DNA from: Scylla paramamosain
Taxonomy: Eukaryota; Arthropoda; Malacostraca; Decapoda; Portunidae
Direction: 5' to 3'
Assembly (NCBI RefSeq): GCF_035594125.1
Contig: NC_087156.1
Span: 20,242,997 to 20,306,996 of the forward strand
DNA length: 64,000 nucleotides
Shown here piece by piece: positions 13,660 through 26,599 of this stretch; positions within the stretch are counted from its first letter, which is position 1, and each line of letters starts with the position of its first letter. The notes under the pieces are model-generated. The model searched no databases, was not told the DNA's origin, and was given only the letters and a program-made list of their open reading frames with translations. The position numbers and the translations under genes are program-made.

Positions 13660-13975
13660 TCATCCAGCCACCCATCCGTGTAGACAGTCGCTGATCTAAT
13701 CTTGCCATCCAGTAACCATCCATGCAGGTAGGCCATCCAGTCAACCAAAGGAATACCTAGTCAGTTAAAAGTCATTCATTCATCCAACCATCCATCTAGA
13801 CAGCCACTGATCCAGGCACTCCATCCAGTCAACCAGGCAAGCATCACCTAGTCAACCAGTCGCTCATTCATTCAACCAATCATTCATACAGTCATCCACC
13901 AGCCAACATTCCATCTAACAAACCATCCATGCAGACAATCCATCCAGTCAGTCAAACACTCATTCAGTCAGCCAG
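13660..13975. repeat. CATCCA/CAGTCA-rich tandem array, ~117-135 bp unit
   Basis: The block 'CCATCCRTSTAGACAGYCRCTGATC...CCATCCAGTMAAC' begins near 13672 and 13789, and a shorter related block lies near 13924. Inside the units a CATCCA/CAGTCA motif recurs, so a short motif seems to have been amplified first and the longer unit later. Confidence 0.6.
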
Positions 13976-14290
13976 AGAGAGACAGAGATAGACAAACATA
14001 CAGACAGGCGGGGACACACTCAGCCAGTTACAGGACGGAGAGAGTCGTCACGAAGACAGAGGTCCCGTCAGCAGAGGGACAGACAGACTCATTTTTCTGG
14101 CAGATAAAAAGACCCAGCCAAGTAGAAGATAAAAAATAACCGGCCATCCAGAATAAGGACCCGGCCATCACGACGGAGACGAAGAGAATGGCCTCCTCTT
14201 GTCCCCAATATATCGGTCTCCAATATTTACTTAAACTGCCTGTTGACACGTGATGTACTTACTACTATATATATGTGTGTTCTGCAGCCC

Positions 14291-14292
<2 letters not shown>

Positions 14293-14332
<40 letters not shown>

Positions 14333-14369
14333 TGTCTGTCTGTGTGTGTGTGTGTGGGAAGGGTTTTGG

Positions 14370-14412
<43 letters not shown>

Positions 14413-14524
14413 AAGAGTTTTGGATGTGTGTGTGTGTGTGTGTGTGTGTTTTAAGGGAATTGAAGTGGAATCCAATTTTACTCCATTCTTTCCGGCCCTT
14501 GTAATCGACGCCACCACCACCACT

Positions 14525-14556
<32 letters not shown>

Positions 14557-14561
14557 CAACA
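14293..14561. repeat. (GT)n arrays with duplicated spacer, (CCA)/(CAA)n
   Basis: GT arrays at 14293-14356, 14370-14410 and 14424-14450 are separated by two copies of GGGAAGRGTTTTGGAT. A CCA then CAA trinucleotide tract follows at 14510-14561. Confidence 0.9.
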
Positions 14562-14757
14562 ATAGGAATGATACACACCAGCATTTGTCACTGGGAATCT
14601 GACCTAACCCTCCCCTTCCCTTCATTCCCTTCCCTTCCCACGCTTTCCTCTCCAACATCCCCTTAATTGCCACACCTTCCCCACCTGCACCCATGAAACT
14701 TCACCTGTACACTGCATAGCTTACTTTACGCATCCACTTTATGCTATTTTTTACAAA

Positions 14758-14837
14758 GTCTTGCCCACCACACACCACACCACACAGTCTCCAATCAGTC
14801 TTGCCCACCACACACCACATCACACAGTCTCCAGTCT
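14758..14837. repeat. Tandem duplication, 40-bp unit
   Basis: Two copies of an AGTCTTGCCCACCACACACC-starting unit (14758-14797 and 14798-14837) differ at about two positions. Confidence 0.9.
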
Positions 14838-15236
14838 AAGTCTCATAACTCTTACTCACGGCCTTAAAACCCCTCTCAGCACCACCCCATCCCCCCCAAC
14901 TTAGTGCCTTTAATCCCTCCCCCCTCTTACCCCTCCCTGCAGTGTCCCCTCCCACCATCTCCCACCGCTGTAATCCTTCTCATTCCCCTCCATCACTCCA
15001 CACCCTTCTCCCCTCATCACTCTCTTCAGCGGTGGACAGACGAGTGTGTTCGTCTTTTCAGAACATTTGGCAGCATTTCCTTAATGGTTTCCTCTCGACG
15101 AACAAACGCTGACGGGGAAAACTTAGCGCCATCACCATCGTCGGTATCAGTTCCTGCGTACACTGGGAGACAAGCGCGGCGATGATAAGAATTGAATGCT
15201 CGTGTGCTATACTGGAGTGGAGTTGCGTTATTCCAG
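14838..15236. other. Unique DNA, no recognised gene
   Basis: C-rich then balanced sequence. Short frames on both strands (up to 93 residues) show no domain. I see no firm gene. Confidence 0.5.
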
Positions 15237-15409
15237 CTTGGGTCAGAAATGGTTTGCTCTCTAACCACGACTGTTTTCAAAGGCCACAGAGATATTAAGC
15301 TGGATTTTCAAAGACGGTTTATCCTTTCATTAATGTAGAAATCTTTTTAATATCTCACTAAAACTGCAAAAAACATCCATTAAAGCCGTAGTGTTTCAGA
15401 ATATGATCC
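15237..15409 (+). mobile_element. MITE-like family 1, internally shortened copy
   Basis: Aligns with 57083-57306: GCTCTCTAACCACGACTG, CAAAGGCCACAGAGAT, TTAATGTAGAA and terminal GTGTTTCAGAATATG all match in order. About 50 bp of the interior is missing. There is no coding capacity. Confidence 0.65.
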
Positions 15410-15639
15410 TTAATTGTGGTCGTCGGTTACAGCTACGCGGCGTCCATAGCTGACTCATTACTTGCCTTTTTCCCTCCTTTCATTCAGCTCAAGGGGAGGG
15501 AGGGAGTAAAACATTAATTCCTCTTTGTGTGGTGGAGTGGTCGAGAGGAACAGTGTCCTTCAAAAGGGGGATACCGAGCCGGGTCTTTCTCTTTTGTTGA
15601 CTCTGCGCCTGCTGCTGCTAGGATGGGGGCGGCGGACGG

Positions 15640-15725
15640 AGTAATGGTAGGAGTAGTAGTAGCAGTAATAGTAGTAGCTGTAGTAAGAGTAACAGCAGCA
15701 GTAGTAGTCATTGTTATAGCAGTAA
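15640..15725. repeat. Degenerate (GTA)n tract
   Basis: Imperfect GTA/GCA trinucleotides. Frames over it are Val/Ala-rich shadows. Confidence 0.8.
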
Positions 15726-15887
15726 AGTGGTGGTGTTTCCTCGCGTAAAGATGCGAACTTCAGCTTATCCTACACCCATCTGTAGCCATTTTCCAGCCAT
15801 TACTGACCCTGACCACTCTGTTTTCTCTGATATGGAGTGTCGTGTGCGCCTGGACGTCTACGGCGGCGGCCAGCACAGCGACCTCCT

Positions 15888-16126
15888 ATGTGTCGCACCC
15901 ACAAAAAAAAGAGACAATAATACACTCAAGTACCTTTACACATCAACAAAAAAAAACAAGAGAAAGAAAACGATAGGCACAAGTAAAGCGAACGAAAACG
16001 GAGACAGGAGATGTGTCGCACCCACAGAAAACGACAAAGAAATCCTTAAGTATACATTTACATATTAACAGAAACCCAAAGAAAAGAAAACGATAGTACG
16101 AAGTGAAGCGAGCGAAAACGGAGAGT
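15888..16126. repeat. Tandem duplication, ~123-bp unit
   Basis: Copy 1 at 15888-16010 and copy 2 at 16011-16126 both start ATGTGTCGCACCCACA and end near GCGAAAACGGAGA, with GAAAACGATAG inside. Confidence 0.8.
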
Positions 16127-16196
16127 TTGAGCATTAAGGAGCCAAGATGAGGCGCGAAGGGCGTGAAGAGAAAAAAAGGGAAAGGGGCGTGTTGGT

Positions 16197-16204
16197 ACTT
16201 ACTG
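16197..16204 (-). other. Splice donor of the TMTC-like exon
   Basis: On the minus strand the exon ends CCA and the intron begins GTAAGT, matching the metazoan donor consensus at +1 to +6. The exon leaves two bases of a codon (CA), so the next residue is Gln or His. Confidence 0.7.
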
Positions 16205-16603
16205 GTCATCGTAGACGAAGCCGGCGTGCAGCGTGTTCAGGTACAGGACAAGGGAGAGCAGCACAGGCGCGCCGTACACTATCCTATTGGTCAGGTGAAG
16301 CGTGACGTCACACTCCGGGTCATGAGTTTCATATTTGCCACAAGGAGAGGAGTGGTACAGGGTCTTGGCTCCTCCTCCTCCTGTTCCTCCTCCCGTTCCT
16401 CCTCCTCCTCCTCCTCCGCCATTGCCGTATCCACTACCACCTCCTCCCCCTCCTCCTCCTCCTCCGCGACACACGGCCCGGCTTGAGGAGGAGGAAGAGG
16501 AGAAGCGGATGGTGTGACGGTGGTGATGGTGGTGGTGGTGGTGATGGTGGTGGTACTCCCCAGAGGTGGAGCAGTTATTCGCCACTCTTTTCACCGTTTT
16601 CAT
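16203..16603 (-). CDS. TMTC-family O-mannosyltransferase, first coding exon (partial gene)
   Basis: The exon runs from ATG at 16603 (A at -3; in-frame TAG upstream at 16622-16624) to a donor at 16202 (CCA/GTAAGT). It encodes 133 residues plus two bases of codon 134. Residues 18-28 are His, 35-41 Ser and 47-78 almost all Gly, each encoded by a different trinucleotide repeat. A normal-complexity part follows: a membrane helix at about 109-125, then VLYLNTLHAGFVYDD. This closely resembles the start of TMTC proteins (TMTC2/TMTC1 type), ER multipass GT-C enzymes with TPR repeats that O-mannosylate cadherins. The Asp-Asp lies in the first lumenal loop, expected at the active site. Later exons should lie to the left (16 kb or more of intron); I found none. 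The family call is by recognition. The long His/Gly N-terminus is unusual, and translation could start later. Confidence 0.7.
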
Positions 16604-17130
16604 TTTCTTTTCTTTAATTTTCTAATTTTTTTCCGCTCTTTCTTTCAATATTTTCCCTTTTCCTCTCAAGAACTAGAATAACACCGACTGAAATCACTCT
16701 GGCGTCTATTCCTTCACCTGGCGGAGGGCGGCGCGCACACTCCCGCCTCGCCATGGGTTGTCATCACCGCCACAACACCGTGAGAGATTAACTGTTGACG
16801 TACTCATATACTTTCAAGATAAGCGCGCGTGAGACAGACAGAGAGAAAGAGAGAGAGAGAGAGAGAGAGGTGACGTCCGCGATCCTCCTCCCTCCCTTCC
16901 GTCCGTGCGTTCGTCTGTGCGCCGTCCTTGCGATCTTGCGCCCGTCCTCAACCGCCCTCGTCCAAGGAGGCCCCGCGCAGCCACCTGAAGAAAGAAGAAG
17001 AGCGACATTATGTAAACAGTATCACAAACCAACCAGGCACACTAAATTTGCATGGAGATGACTCGGGGCGGCTGTCATGCACGCCTTTCCCCGCCTGCCC
17101 GCCCTCCCGCCATGCATTCCCAGTGTCCTT
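16604..17130 (-). promoter_or_regulatory. Probable 5' leader/promoter region of the TMTC-like gene
   Basis: This is the sequence upstream (minus sense) of the exon. It is richer in G+C and CpG than most of the window, with an acceptor-like tract ending TTTCTTCAG near 16987-16995 (minus sense) and a short (GA)n at 16849-16869. A 5' non-coding exon here is possible but not shown. Confidence 0.35.
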
Positions 17131-17889
17131 GTGTCATTCCGCCTTTCTCTTAGTCCCCTCCTCTAACTCCTTCTCTTTTCTTCTCCTCTTCCTCCTCCTC
17201 CTCCTCCTGCTGTAGTTTAAGGGTGAGGCAGCAGAGGTGGGGGGATGGTGAGGGAGTGATGTGGGCAGCGATGGCCGATAGCAGTAAGTGATGGTGGTCG
17301 AGGCCTGGCGTTGAGGTGACTTCATGACGCTCTTATGTCTCGGTGACTCCTTGAATCTTGACGCTTAACACTCATGGCAGCATCACCGACACCTCCACCG
17401 ACCATAAACAACACAGCCTCTCCCTCTCCCTCTTCTCCTCCCTCTCCCTTCACGAACACAAGTAAAAGCAAAATACCTCAACAGAAAGCAAAGAGTAACG
17501 AAAAAAAGAGCAAAAGAAGAGGAAAAAAAAGGATAAAAGCTACGACAGTGAGAACCTGAGAAAAACTGAGGCGGAGGAAGAAACAGACGTAGGCGAGAGG
17601 ACCTTGTGGGAACGGGATGAGGGAGAAGCAGCAAAAGGAAACCGAAAAAGAGGACAAGAAGGAGAATGAGAAAAGGAGGAGGCAGAGCAAGGAAAAAAAG
17701 ACGAGGAGGAGGAAGAAGGGAAGGAGAAGGAAGGGAAAGTATTCTTTGACGTAAATAAAGACAGGGGAGTCAGCGTGGAGATAGTGGGAGGCTGGTGAAG
17801 TGCGGCGAGTTAAAGTTGTGTGGTGCTTGACTGAGCCAGCGGGAGGACCTGCCTGCGTGGTGGAGCGGCGGCACGGCGGGAAGACACGA
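17131..17889. other. Mixed unique and purine-rich DNA, no gene seen
   Basis: Holds a (CTC)n patch near 17190-17210 and purine-rich sequence from 17460 on. Frames are basic or Pro/Ser-rich and lack domains. Confidence 0.5.
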
Positions 17890-18494
<605 letters not shown>

Positions 18495-18568
18495 AAAAGA
18501 ACGAAATGTGGTGAAGACAAACGAGGGTCTCAGGTGACTTACAGCGACTAATTAGTATGTCTGAAAAC

Positions 18569-18569
<1 letters not shown>

Positions 18570-18605
<36 letters not shown>

Positions 18606-18699
18606 TGTGTGTGTCTGTGTGTGGATGTGTGTGGATGTGCGGGGGTGAAAAAAAAATCGCACACTGACATAGGAAATAAGAGTGACAATTGAGATATCT

Positions 18700-18753
<54 letters not shown>

Positions 18754-18830
18754 ATGTGCGGGGGTGAAAAGAAAAAAAAATGAACACTGACGCAGGAAAT
18801 AAGAGTGACAATTGAGATATCTTGGTACGT
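18570..18830. repeat. (GT)n arrays with duplicated ~120-bp unit
   Basis: Each unit is a (GT)n array followed by GTGGATGTGCGGGGGTGAAAA, an A-run, CACTGAC, then AGAGTGACAATTGAGATATC. The unit begins near 18631 and again near 18750. Microsatellite and flank were duplicated together. Confidence 0.85.
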
Positions 18831-18839
18831 TTAGACGAA

Positions 18840-19290
18840 AGTAAAAGATAAGAAAGAGAAAGTAAGAAGGAAGAAAAGGATGAAGGCAAGAAGCTTATTA
18901 CGAGAGTGAAGTAAAAATTTGTCGCTTCAGCGTAGACAGAAGTGATGGACGAAAGAGAAAAAAAGAAAAAGGGTGTTACGAAGAAGTAATAAGAAAGTGG
19001 AAAGTTGTCCAAAAAAGTAAAGGAAGAAAGAAAAAGATGAAGATAAGAAGCGTATCACCAAAATTAAATAAAAATTTCTCACAAGTGTAGAAAGTAATGG
19101 ACAAAGAAAAAAAGAAAAATTATAAAATGAACAAATAATAAAGAAGAGAGAGAAAAACTGTTGAAATAGGAGAAAGAAAAAATGAGGGCAAGAAACATAT
19201 CACGAAAATGAAGTAATGAAACACACAAGAGATTAAAAAAAGGAGTTATAAGGAGAAATTATAAAAGAAGGAAGAGAAACTAATAAAAAA
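18840..19290. repeat. A-rich tandem array, ~144-158 bp unit, 3 copies
   Basis: The block 'GGCAAGAAGCTTATTACGAGAG', with variants AAGAAGCGTATCACCAAAA and AAGAAACATATCACGAAAA, lies near 18884, 19042 and 19186. Matching flanks follow (GTAAAAATTT.TC, then TGGAC.AAAGA). Confidence 0.7.
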
Positions 19291-19799
19291 AAAGATACAT
19301 CAAGAAAATTATCAATAGAACACTTTTTTTCTTTACTAAACTCATTATTTACGTTTCAAGAATCAAATAACATCCCATCCCCATGTCCCTCCCACATAAA
19401 GAAAACGTAGAAAGGAAACAAAACGAAACAAAAATTTAAAGAAGGAAAACGGATAAGGCATAGAAAACGGGGCTGTCGAAGGGAGTGTAATTCAGTACAG
19501 GTTGAGGAGATTAACAAAACATAACATTACCATAACAACGACACCAGGGTCCCGCGTCGAGCCTTATCACCCTTCGTTGTCTCAAATCGACCTTAAGAGC
19601 TATTCGAACCCTTGAAATGAAGCTTTGAGTCCCTTTCTTTTTTCCCTTTTCCCTTTTTTCCTCTCCCTCTTTCTCTATTTTTTTTCTATTTATTCTTTAT
19701 TCCATCGTGTCGCAGCGCTGAACTAGAAAACGTTCGATGATATTGTTTTGTTATTGTCACTTTAGCTGTTACCGTTGTTTTTGTTTTCGCTTTTTGATG
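19291..19799. other. Unique DNA, no gene seen
   Basis: A-rich then mixed sequence. GGTTCGAATA (minus sense) near 19601 resembles a tRNA B box, but no cloverleaf can be drawn. Confidence 0.5.
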
Positions 19800-19949
19800 G
19801 TGTGTGTGTGCGCGCGCGTGTGTGTGTGTGTGTGCATTGTCCTACTGCCTCCGGGTCTATTGTTGCTGTATGCTATTATTTGTATTGTATTTCTGTTTAT
19901 CGTGTCGTGCTGCCGTGCATTTTTGCTGCAATATGTGGACTGTCTGTGC

Positions 19950-20006
<57 letters not shown>

Positions 20007-20014
20007 TGTGTGTG
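19800..20014. repeat. (GT)n and (CT)-(GT) compound arrays
   Basis: GT with an embedded CGCGCG at 19800-19834, and compound CT then GT at 19951-20014. Confidence 0.95.
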
Positions 20015-20169
20015 TTGACCTACTGAAAAAAAAAAAAAGGCACCGCTCCATTTTACAGTTTTCGTTCTACGTATACTTTGGGGAATTCGTTCGTAGAAAA
20101 ATCCAGCTGTCTATCTGTCCGTCTGTCTGTCTGTTTATGTGTGTCACTTTTTTCACAATAACGGAGTCG

Positions 20170-20830
20170 AGTTTTGATAGGAATTAAGAACGTCCTCCTG
20201 GAAATGTTTGATAATCCCTGCTGGAAAAAAAAGATAGATTAACAAATTTCTATCTTTTTCAATGTTATCTGCAGAAAAAAAAAAAAGAAACATGAGTAAA
20301 TGAATAAATACAGTATGAGCAAGTGGAGTGAATTGAGCAGAACTAGTGTATGACATTTGCTTCCAGGTATTGTCTTTCTAAACCCTGCTGATATTTATAA
20401 AAGGTACATTTAAAAGTTTCATCCTCTCACCTGTTACCTGCGAAAAAAAAAAGAGAGAAAAAGAAAACTATGAGGTAAAGTGAATAGAGTGAGTTAGCGC
20501 AGGACTGGTGAACGAAAATTTTATCACAGGTGCTACGTTTCTTGTCGCTGCTTATAAAAAAAAAATACATATATAGATTTGTAATTTTTTTTTTTTATAT
20601 TACCTGAGAGAAACTACAAGATGTAGAGCGAGTAAAGTCGAGGAGAGCAGGATTCGCGCACGTAATTTTCTCCAAGGTTATTTCTTATTAGCCCTGCCGA
20701 AGAAAAAAAAAACGTAGATTTCAAAATTTCCGTGTTTTTAATAGTACCTGCGTGAAATTATAAGATGTAGAACGAGAAAAATTAAATAAAGCAGGACTGA
20801 CGCACGGAATTTTCTCTCATATTGCTCCTT
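20170..20830. repeat. Diverged tandem array, ~141-165 bp unit, 4-5 copies
   Basis: Each unit reads GCAGGACTGRTGYACG-AAATTTT-CTCC.AGGTTATT...CCCTGCTGAAAAAAAA...ATAGATT..AAATTT...TACCTGCGAGAAA. The 'GCAGGACT' anchor lies near 20337 (GCAGAACT), 20500, 20648 (GCAGGATT) and 20789, and a partial unit opens and closes the array. Confidence 0.75.
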
Positions 20831-21761
20831 TTTTACCCCAAACGAGAGGCTAATGTATACGAGAGTCAGAGGCTGGTGAATGGAAGCGGGCGGTTTCACT
20901 CTTCACAAGTTACTCCACTTCTAATCTTATCCTCATAACGCGAAACCTTCACCTCGGCAAGACTCATCTCACCTAATCTGCCTTGCCTTGTACCCTAATT
21001 TAGCTCCACCTGTGTTAGCGCCGCCTCACATCACCTCATTAGACCATCCAGTGACACCTTTACCTGCGCTTATCTCATAACCACGTCACCTGCGCGTATC
21101 CTCAACCCATCTCACCTGAATCCTCAACCATCTTACCTCACCCCAGTCTACCAGGCATGACGGGAGCTGGGCATTTAATGAAAAGCGATAGGTAGGTAGG
21201 TAGGTAGGTTGGTTCATCCTTGCTTTGTTACCTTCACGTGCAGTCAGTCCGTGCAGGGAGGTCATGCAAGGGGAAAGTGCAGCTATAAGTCTGTTCCTTC
21301 TTCTGCCCGTAGAGGATTTCACTCAAGATCGTTTCAAATGTCATCTTTCGTCATTTATTTGGTTTCTTTTTCTACATTTCCTCCTTTTCCTTATTCTTTT
21401 AGTTCACTTTTTTTCGTTCTTTTCTTCTTCTTCGCCCCTCTTCACATACAATACCGTAAGAGTCAACAGATCTGCTGCTGTTAGCTGTTTCTGCGTTCCA
21501 CTGTGTTCCTTTTGTGTTCCTCTTCCTCTGATCTTCCCTTTTTTTTTTTTTTTTACTTTTCTAACTTTTTAACTTTTTTTTTTTTACTCTGTTCTCATGC
21601 GCTTTTCTTCCCTAACAGAGCATTACGCATAGCTTTCGTGTCGTCTTCCTTTTCCTCCTTTCATCATCTTCATCCTCTTTCTCCTTTCATCATATTCCTT
21701 CTCCCCCTCTTCCTCCGCCTCTCTTCTCCTTTCCGAGCTTTCTAATCTCCACTTCGAGCCC

Positions 21762-21766
<5 letters not shown>
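20831..21766. other. Unique DNA, no recognised gene
   Basis: C/A-rich stretch with repeated 'TCACCT' words (20880-21150), a (TAGG)n run at 21189-21210, then pyrimidine-rich DNA to 21766. No domain-bearing frame. Confidence 0.5.
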
Positions 21767-21854
<88 letters not shown>

Positions 21855-22114
21855 GCTGCTCCTCTGAAACCAGTAGTAATAGTAGCAGCAGTCCCTTCCA
21901 TCACTAAATTCATCTATATACATCGTTTTCTGCTACCGCCTCCTCTTACACCACCACCACCACCACCACCACCACTACTCTTTCCCAGCCTTTCCCCGCC
22001 CCCATCCCCAGCCAGTATCTCTCCATAACCTTCTCGCTTCCATAACCAAAGAGGAGCAGCACGATTCACACCCTATCCATTATGATCGCCTTGCCTCCTC
22101 GCTCGTTGCCATCA

Positions 22115-22154
<40 letters not shown>
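21767..22154. repeat. (CT)n 21767-21850, (CCA)n 21950-21976, (AC)n 22117-22154
   Basis: Three arrays separated by about 100-140 bp of mixed sequence. Confidence 0.95.
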
Positions 22155-22155
<1 letters not shown>

Positions 22156-22621
22156 GAGAACTAGACTCAGACCCCCACAGATCCACGTAACACACAAAAC
22201 ACTAGCAGGAATCTCTTATCCGCGGGGGAAAAGCCACTACTTTCACTCACAGCCAAGACACCTTACGGCAGCAACTTAGACCCCTATCGAAGGAGGACGA
22301 GAAAACCTGCCACTGTGACGTGAAAGAAGCAGCAGCAGCAGCTCCCTTTCCCTCCTCCTCCTCCTCCTCCACGATGGCTGAAGTAGAGATGGAAGAGGCA
22401 GATAGTAGAGATTAATACCAGGGGAGGAGGAGGAGGAGGACAGGACAGGAGAGGGACTAGTAGAGGGAGAAAGGTACGAGAAAGGAGGAGGAGGAGGAGG
22501 AGGAGGAATGGATGGTGTAAGAGAAATGTGAGTGAAATTTGTGATTGTGTGAATGTGAAAAGGAGGAGGAAAGGATAGAAAATGAGAGGTGGTTGTGAAT
22601 GGAGACACTAGTGATGCTTAT

Positions 22622-22625
<4 letters not shown>

Positions 22626-22698
<73 letters not shown>
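22626..22698. repeat. (GA)n
   Basis: A 73-bp GA array inside purine-rich DNA that also holds GGA runs near 22425 and 22480. Confidence 0.95.
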
Positions 22699-22699
<1 letters not shown>

Positions 22700-23020
22700 C
22701 AGAAAGGTAGAGACAGAGAGAGACTTGACCGTGATCGAAGCAAATACAGAACAATTACTCAGATAACGAAAATAACTCCATCCATGGATTATAATTAGAG
22801 AAGGGATAAAAAAAAAAAAAAAAGAGGCAACAGAAAGAAAATGGTGAATACACGTCAAGCAACGGCAGGTAAACAGAAATAGCAGGTAAACACAAGCCGA
22901 TTGAAGGTGTGGAGAAAAAAAAGTGATGAAAAATTTATGTTTGTGAAGAAATTATACTTGACTGAAAGGAAGGAAGGGGAAAAAAAGCGTGTTTAAGTGA
23001 AGGAAAGTGATATTGCCTTT

Positions 23021-23022
<2 letters not shown>

Positions 23023-23089
<67 letters not shown>

Positions 23090-23135
23090 AACAACGCTAC
23101 TTCTCCTTTAACTCTGCAATGTGTGGAAGCCACGG

Positions 23136-23212
<77 letters not shown>
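23023..23212. repeat. (GA)n / (CT)n inverted pair
   Basis: GA 23023-23087 and CT 23140-23212 are separated by about 52 bp and can fold into a stem of about 65 bp. Confidence 0.95.
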
Positions 23213-23217
<5 letters not shown>

Positions 23218-23329
23218 AGTTTTATCGTCTAAGGAATTCTCCGTATTAAAATCTCCGGAATTTTGGGACTTTTTAGGGTTCGGTCGTAAAAATAAAAAAA
23301 AGTTAAGGCTGGAAAGTTCTTTTTTATAT

Positions 23330-24130
23330 GCAAGTCAATTTTCTTTTTCTTTTTTCTTTCCTTTTCGTAATATAATCTATATATGGGGAGTCAGCCACGC
23401 CACTCATTTTCTTATTTTTTTTCTTATTTCCTCTCTTTATTGTCTTATTACTTGATTTTCCGTCTCTTAATTCCTCTTCTACACCACTCCTTTCTTCTTT
23501 TTTTTATTTCTTCATTTTATTATCTTATTTTCACTTTATTTTGTACTTTCTCTTCGTTATCGTCTTCCTCCTCTTCCTCTTCATTTTGTTGTTTCTCTTC
23601 TTCATGTACTATATTTTTTTTTTTCCCTTCGTCCCCTTCCTCGTCCTCCTCTTCGTTGTCTTTTTTTTTTTTTCATTTCCGTCTTATCTCCTCCTCCCTC
23701 CTTTCTATTTCCTTTCCTTCTCTCCTTCTCTAATTTCAATTATTTCAGGACCCTTCTACTTTTTCTTTTTCCCTCACGTACCCCCTCCTCTTCTTTCTTC
23801 CCTCTTCTTCTTCTTCCTGCCTTCTCCTGACTTCCTGCCTTTCTATCCCTCCTCTTCTCTTCTTTCCTTCGTTCCATTCCATTCCGTTGATGGATCTTTT
23901 TCATCTCCTTCCCTTCCTCTTCGTTTTCCTTGAAGTACATTTCCGTTCCTCTTCTTTCTTTTTCTCCCATATTTCTTCTTCAACATCTTCATTTCCCGGA
24001 TCTTTTTGTAACTCATCTTTTTTTTTTTCCAGACGTTGTTGTTGTTGTTGCTTCATATTTTTCTCTTCTTTTCATATTGTCTTCTCTTCCACCTTCTCCT
24101 CCACCTCCACCTCCTCCTCCTCGACCCGTC
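23330..24130. other. Pyrimidine-rich domain, no gene
   Basis: About 800 bp of T/C-rich plus strand with TTC, CTC and TTG trinucleotide patches. Overlapping Ser/Phe/Leu frames in all three phases are compositional. Confidence 0.7.
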
Positions 24131-24270
24131 AGTAATTACATGACTGCCTCTCTCTCTCTTTCTCTCTGCACGCCTTGTACATTATCTTCCTCTCAATACT
24201 GATTCGATTTGTCCTTTCTAGAAAAGTATCAGTGCCTTATTCTTCACTGGTACGAAAAATGCTTGTAAGG

Positions 24271-24594
<324 letters not shown>

Positions 24595-24744
24595 TGAAAG
24601 TTGTTATTAATGAAAAATATTACTGAAGCTGAATATTAATAGTCAGTAATACATGAGAGGCAGAAAATTATTATAAGAAAAAGATAAATTGAATAGATCT
24701 CGATGAAATCTGTAAAATTCATGGCAGAGACCAATACTCACTAC

Positions 24745-25200
<456 letters not shown>

Positions 25201-25440
25201 CTTTTAGAAAAAAAAGAAGCAAATACAAAACAGATAAAAGACGGTAAGAAATCCTTAGCTCTGCCAATCTCACTCAGCAAAATTAAAACGCAAACTAAAC
25301 AAATAAAAACAGGAAACGCACAAAAAAAGAGAAAAAAAAGATGGCATTACGTAAAAAAGTGTAAAGAATAAAGACGAGCAAAGATATAAAACACTCGCTA
25401 ACATTTTACGTCTCAGAAAACGTAATGTACTCCTGGATGC

Positions 25441-25442
<2 letters not shown>

Positions 25443-25509
<67 letters not shown>
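25443..25509. repeat. (GT)n
   Basis: A 67-bp GT array with one TATG interruption. Confidence 0.95.
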
Positions 25510-25512
<3 letters not shown>

Positions 25513-25930
25513 GAAAATGAGTTAACCTGGCTCGGAAAGACGAAAGAAAACGTACGAAGGAACACGACAAAAGAAGGAGGAAGCAAAGTAAAAAGAGACT
25601 AACTGAAGCAACTTTCTTTTAGTGTTGTGAAAAAAAAAAGAAGAAAGAAAAGAAAAGTTACGTTAGGTGAGGTTTTTGAAAGCCGCTGTTTTGCACGAGT
25701 ATGTAGGTTTTAATAACGAGAGGAAGGGAATTTTAAAGGTGCAAAAATGGAGGAGGTAGTTAATTCAGTGATGGAACTCAAATGAAAGCACGAGAGAAAA
25801 AAAAATAATGTCAAAAATAAATAAATAAAAAAGTAGGAAATATGCAGTTGATGTAATGCATGTCCTAAATGAAACACAAATTGATATACGGAAAATTAAA
25901 AGATTAAAAAAAAAAGTTATCAGGTGAAAG

Positions 25931-26399
<469 letters not shown>

Positions 26400-26599
26400 A
26401 CCACCACCACCAACCTAAAACCTAAATACATAAACAACGCTTAAAAAAAGTGAAAAAAAGAAAAAAAGAAAAAAGAGAGTGAATAGAAAAAAATGACTTG
26501 TGAGAAAAGACAGAAGGAAAAAAAACGTGGCGGAGTTGGGGGGGAAAGGAGTTGGGAGAAGGAAGGTTGGGGAGGGGAAGGAGGTGGTGGGCATCGGTG

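Noticed and set aside
15727..16068. 113-codon plus frame containing a Cys/Arg/Gly-rich stretch
   Set aside because: No recognised domain, non-ATG upstream options only, and its second half is the 123-bp tandem duplication.
19540..19620. tRNA gene suggested by a B-box-like GGTTCGAATA (minus sense)
   Set aside because: No acceptor stem, anticodon arm or A box at the right distance can be drawn.
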